From Lachnospiraceae bacterium (GTDB lineage: Bacteria; Bacillota; Clostridia; Lachnospirales; Lachnospiraceae), in the NCBI GenBank assembly GCA_024403585.1, contig JAKSRN010000076.1, forward strand, positions 1 through 8,281: 8,281 nucleotides of DNA. Direction: 5' to 3'. Below the pieces are notes generated by a model. The model worked only from the letters and a program-made list of their open reading frames with translations. It was not told the origin of the DNA and made no database searches. Made by a program: the position numbers and the translations under genes. Positions within the stretch are counted from its first letter, which is position 1; the number at the start of each line of letters is the position of its first letter. Below, one piece after another: positions 7,100 through 8,281 of the stretch.

Positions 7100-7128
7100 A
7101 TTGTATCACTTGTGCTATTTTTACACAA
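7100..7128 (-). promoter_or_regulatory. Proximal secA promoter
   Basis: On the - strand TTGTGT (7123-7128) is followed after 17 bp by TACAAT (7100-7105), preceded by TGA, giving an extended -10 (TGnTACAAT). The predicted start near 7093 leaves about 35 nt of leader to ATG 7058, and excludes the ATG at 7088 as a well-placed start. Short inverted repeats overlap it (TTGTG/CACAA; GATTGT/ACAATC), which could be an operator or chance. Confidence 0.65.
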
Positions 7129-7172
7129 TCAAAATTTGTACAGGTCTCTCTTTTTCGTTACTATATCTTCCA

Positions 7173-7289
7173 CTAATCGTTATATCCATGCTCGAATTTC
7201 CAGAGATACTTACGTTTCTCAATTACCAGATCATTCATCTCTTTTACAAATCTTCCTGCTGCCTTTACGATTTCAACTGTTTTTTTCAT
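7173..7289 (-). CDS. Small 38-residue ORF upstream of secA
   Basis: This short reading frame runs from ATG 7289 to a TAG stop at 7173-7175. The N-terminus is MKKTVEIVKAAGRFVKEM and the C-terminus VIEKRKYLWKFEHGYND. The AAAGGG-type ribosome binding site lies 9 nt upstream, and codon choice (AAA, GAA, GTA, GCA, GGA, CTG) resembles the neighbouring genes. Residues about 4-23 would form an amphipathic helix with V5, V8, A11, F14/V15, M18 and L21/V22 on one face; the C-terminal half is basic and aromatic. There is no signal peptide or membrane helix, so it does not resemble the secretion-monitor peptides SecM or MifM. It follows the distal promoter at 7337-7369, and no terminator separates it from secA, so the transcript probably reads into secA. 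I do not recognise the family. The alternative is a non-coding leader. Confidence 0.6.
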   Translation of the reverse strand: MKKTVEIVKAAGRFVKEMNDLVIEKRKYLWKFEHGYND

Positions 7290-7336
7290 GTGCTTTTTCC
7301 CTTTCTTTTGTTTGTGTTGTTGTTATCTATGTACTA

Positions 7337-7369
7337 AGTGTAGCATCCGAACCTTACACAAACCTTACA
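7337..7369 (-). promoter_or_regulatory. Distal promoter with 11-bp-period direct repeats
   Basis: On the - strand an extended -10 (TGC TACACT, 7337-7345) has no usable -35 hexamer: at 17 bp upstream the sequence is AGGTTT. The -35 region instead holds two perfect 9-bp copies of TGTAAGGTT (7361-7369 and 7350-7358), 2 bp apart, a period of 11 bp. This layout is typical of promoters that need an OmpR/PhoB-type response regulator. The predicted start near 7331 gives a leader of about 42 nt to the 38-codon ORF. Confidence 0.5.
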
Positions 7370-7385
7370 TAAAGGAAGTATCTAA

Positions 7386-7477
7386 CTTCGTGATGTTCCG
7401 CGCGCGAAGCGTAGCGTAGCTGTGCATCTGTGTTTTGATTTACAGTAAATTCCGGCGGAATTTCCTGTGAATCGAAA
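7386..7477. repeat. Cluster of palindromes, possible REP-like element
   Basis: Between the hpf terminator and the distal promoter lies a stretch that codes for nothing. One hairpin is 7386-7392 with 7403-7409 (7 bp with one G-U, loop 10 nt). The second spans 7433-7477: 21 paired positions with one mismatch and two G-U pairs, closing a 3-nt GGC loop around AAATTCC/GGAATTT. Between them is the GC-rich run CGCGCGAAGCGTAGCGTAGC (7401-7420), with a tandem GCGTA repeat, unlike the A/T-rich flanks. Neither hairpin has a T-run on either strand in the right place. A dispersed palindromic repeat is plausible, but only one copy is in this window. Confidence 0.45.
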
Positions 7478-7513
7478 AAAGAGGTATGATACCTCACAAG
7501 TAACATACCTCTT
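7475..7513 (-). terminator. Intrinsic terminator of hpf
   Basis: On the - strand AAGAGGTATG pairs perfectly with CATACCTCTT (7504-7513 with 7479-7488), followed by TTTT, with a run of six T in total (complement of 7475-7480). An internal second copy of GAGGTAT also allows a tighter hairpin, GAGGTA/TACCTC (7481-7486 with 7490-7495), placed directly before the T-run. An outer 8-bp stem (7469-7476 with 7519-7526) can enclose the whole. The stop codon of hpf is 85 bp upstream. Confidence 0.8.
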
Positions 7514-7597
7514 AAACGTTCGATTCAGTTTTTAGATAGCGAACATATGCGTAAAAGCTATATCAGATATCATCTGGTTATCGAGTTGATCGACGGT

Positions 7598-8125
7598 TTA
7601 AACATCCGGCTCCAGTAATCCGTATGTATTGCCTTTTCTCTTATAAACCACATTGATCTGCTCAGTCTCAGCATTACAGAAAACAAAGAAAGAATGACCT
7701 AAGAGCTCCATCTGCAGGCAGGCATCTTCCGGATACATAGGCTTCATATCAAACTTCTTGGTACGGATGATCTCGATCTCTTCATTCTCAAGATAATCAT
7801 TCTCCATATACTCTTTCTGGAAATTTCCTGCTGCCTGATGCTTGTCTACGATTTTCTTTTTATATTTTCTAAGCTGACGCTCAATTACCTCTTCAACCAG
7901 ATCAATGGATACATACATATCATTGCTGACCTGCTCAGAACGAATGATGCTTCCTTTAACAGGAATGGTAACCTCAATTTTCTGTCTTTCCTTCTCAACA
8001 CTCAATGTAACCTGAATGGTTGTTTCCGGTGTAAAATACTTCTCCAGTTTTCCGAGTTTTTCCAACACAGCTGTTTTCAGCCCCTGTGTAACCTCAATAT
8101 TTTTTCCGCTGATGGTAACGTTCAT
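7598..8125 (-). CDS. hpf: Ribosome hibernation-promoting factor, long form
   Basis: Long HPF binds the 30S subunit in slow growth or stress and dimerises ribosomes into inactive 100S particles. The 175-residue protein has the N-terminal HPF/YfiA domain (about 1-95; MNVTISGKNIEVTQGLK, then basic residues QLRKYKKKIVDK near 84-95). A variable acidic linker follows (about 100-122), then the C-terminal dimerisation domain (about 123-175; FDMKPMYPEDACLQMELLGHSFFVF and NVVYKRKGNTYGLLEP). The two-domain layout and length are standard for Firmicutes and distinguish it from short HPF or YfiA. The start at 8125 is fixed by AAAGGAG (8134-8140), 8 nt upstream. It has its own promoter and terminator, so it is probably monocistronic. 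Position upstream of secA is common in Firmicutes. Confidence 0.96.
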   Translation of the reverse strand: MNVTISGKNIEVTQGLKTAVLEKLGKLEKYFTPETTIQVTLSVEKERQKIEVTIPVKGSIIRSEQVSNDMYVSIDLVEEVIERQLRKYKKKIVDKHQAAGNFQKEYMENDYLENEEIEIIRTKKFDMKPMYPEDACLQMELLGHSFFVFCNAETEQINVVYKRKGNTYGLLEPDV

Positions 8126-8176
8126 ATCATCAACTCCTTTACTCCCGTATTTTACAGTTGCCTGTAAGTTAGTTAT

Positions 8177-8205
8177 ATTATAGCAATTTGTCAGATAAAA
8201 TGCAA
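8177..8205 (-). promoter_or_regulatory. Extended -10 promoter of hpf
   Basis: On the - strand TTGCAT (8200-8205) is followed after exactly 17 bp by a perfect TATAAT (8177-8182), preceded by TGC, an extended -10. The start would fall near 8170, about 45 nt before ATG 8125. The match is that of the main vegetative sigma factor; I see no SigB- or SigH-like alternative. Confidence 0.8.
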
Positions 8206-8245
8206 CGAATCCAACAACAGCAGAGTTCTAAAGAAACTATAAAGT

Positions 8246-8275
8246 AAAAAAAGCCGGTACAAACGTACCGACTTT
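8246..8275 (-). terminator. Terminator of an unseen upstream minus-strand gene
   Basis: CGGTAC (8255-8260) pairs with GTACCG (8265-8270) across a 4-nt loop. After one C/A mismatch the stem extends by AAAG/CTTT (8250-8253 with 8272-8275). On the - strand it is followed by seven T (complement of 8246-8252). It must end a gene lying beyond the right edge, confirming that hpf starts a separate unit. Confidence 0.82.
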
Positions 8276-8281
8276 CTTAAT

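Noticed and set aside
7101..7372. Two overlapping hydrophobic + strand frames (78 and 86 codons) upstream of secA
   Set aside because: They are the antisense of the 38-codon ORF, its leader and the secA promoter; the apparent membrane segments come from T-rich DNA, and no promoter or ribosome binding site precedes them.

Overview
The window looks like chromosomal core DNA of a low-to-mid GC Gram-positive anaerobe, most likely a member of the Lachnospiraceae (Blautia/Dorea-like Clostridia). This is an inference from the long-form HPF, the secA-prfB neighbourhood, the DUF975 and UPF0735 families, AGGAGG-type ribosome binding sites and SigA-like promoters. No mobile element, tRNA, rRNA or CRISPR array is visible. 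I did not find a convincing new multi-gene system. The unusual material lies in the intergenic DNA.

Left part (1-1233, + strand): a promoter at 21-49 drives two overlapping membrane-protein genes, a DUF4190-like protein and a DUF975 protein, joined by an ATGA stop/start overlap. A very strong hairpin terminator (1304-1343) separates them from the convergent hom operon.

Middle part (1448-4383, - strand): an HTH-plus-ACT protein of the UPF0735/PheB-like family lies 3 nt upstream of homoserine dehydrogenase (hom). The pair has its own promoter near 3170-3197. Upstream of it, prfB (peptide chain release factor 2) ends at its own intrinsic terminator. This prfB is encoded in one uninterrupted frame, so the usual +1 programmed frameshift is absent.

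Right part (4494-8281, - strand): secA lies 110 bp upstream of prfB, and the spacer between them is GC-rich and can fold in two mutually exclusive ways. Upstream of secA are its proximal promoter, a small 38-codon ORF (7173-7289), and a distal promoter whose -35 region is replaced by two 9-bp direct repeats with an 11-bp period. A cluster of nested hairpins (7386-7526) follows; it includes the terminator of hpf, the ribosome hibernation factor, which has its own extended -10 promoter. A terminator at the right edge belongs to an unseen minus-strand gene beyond the window.

Functionally the window combines protein export (SecA), translation termination (RF2), ribosome hibernation (HPF), aspartate-family amino acid synthesis with its probable regulator (hom and the ACT protein), and an envelope protein pair of unknown role.
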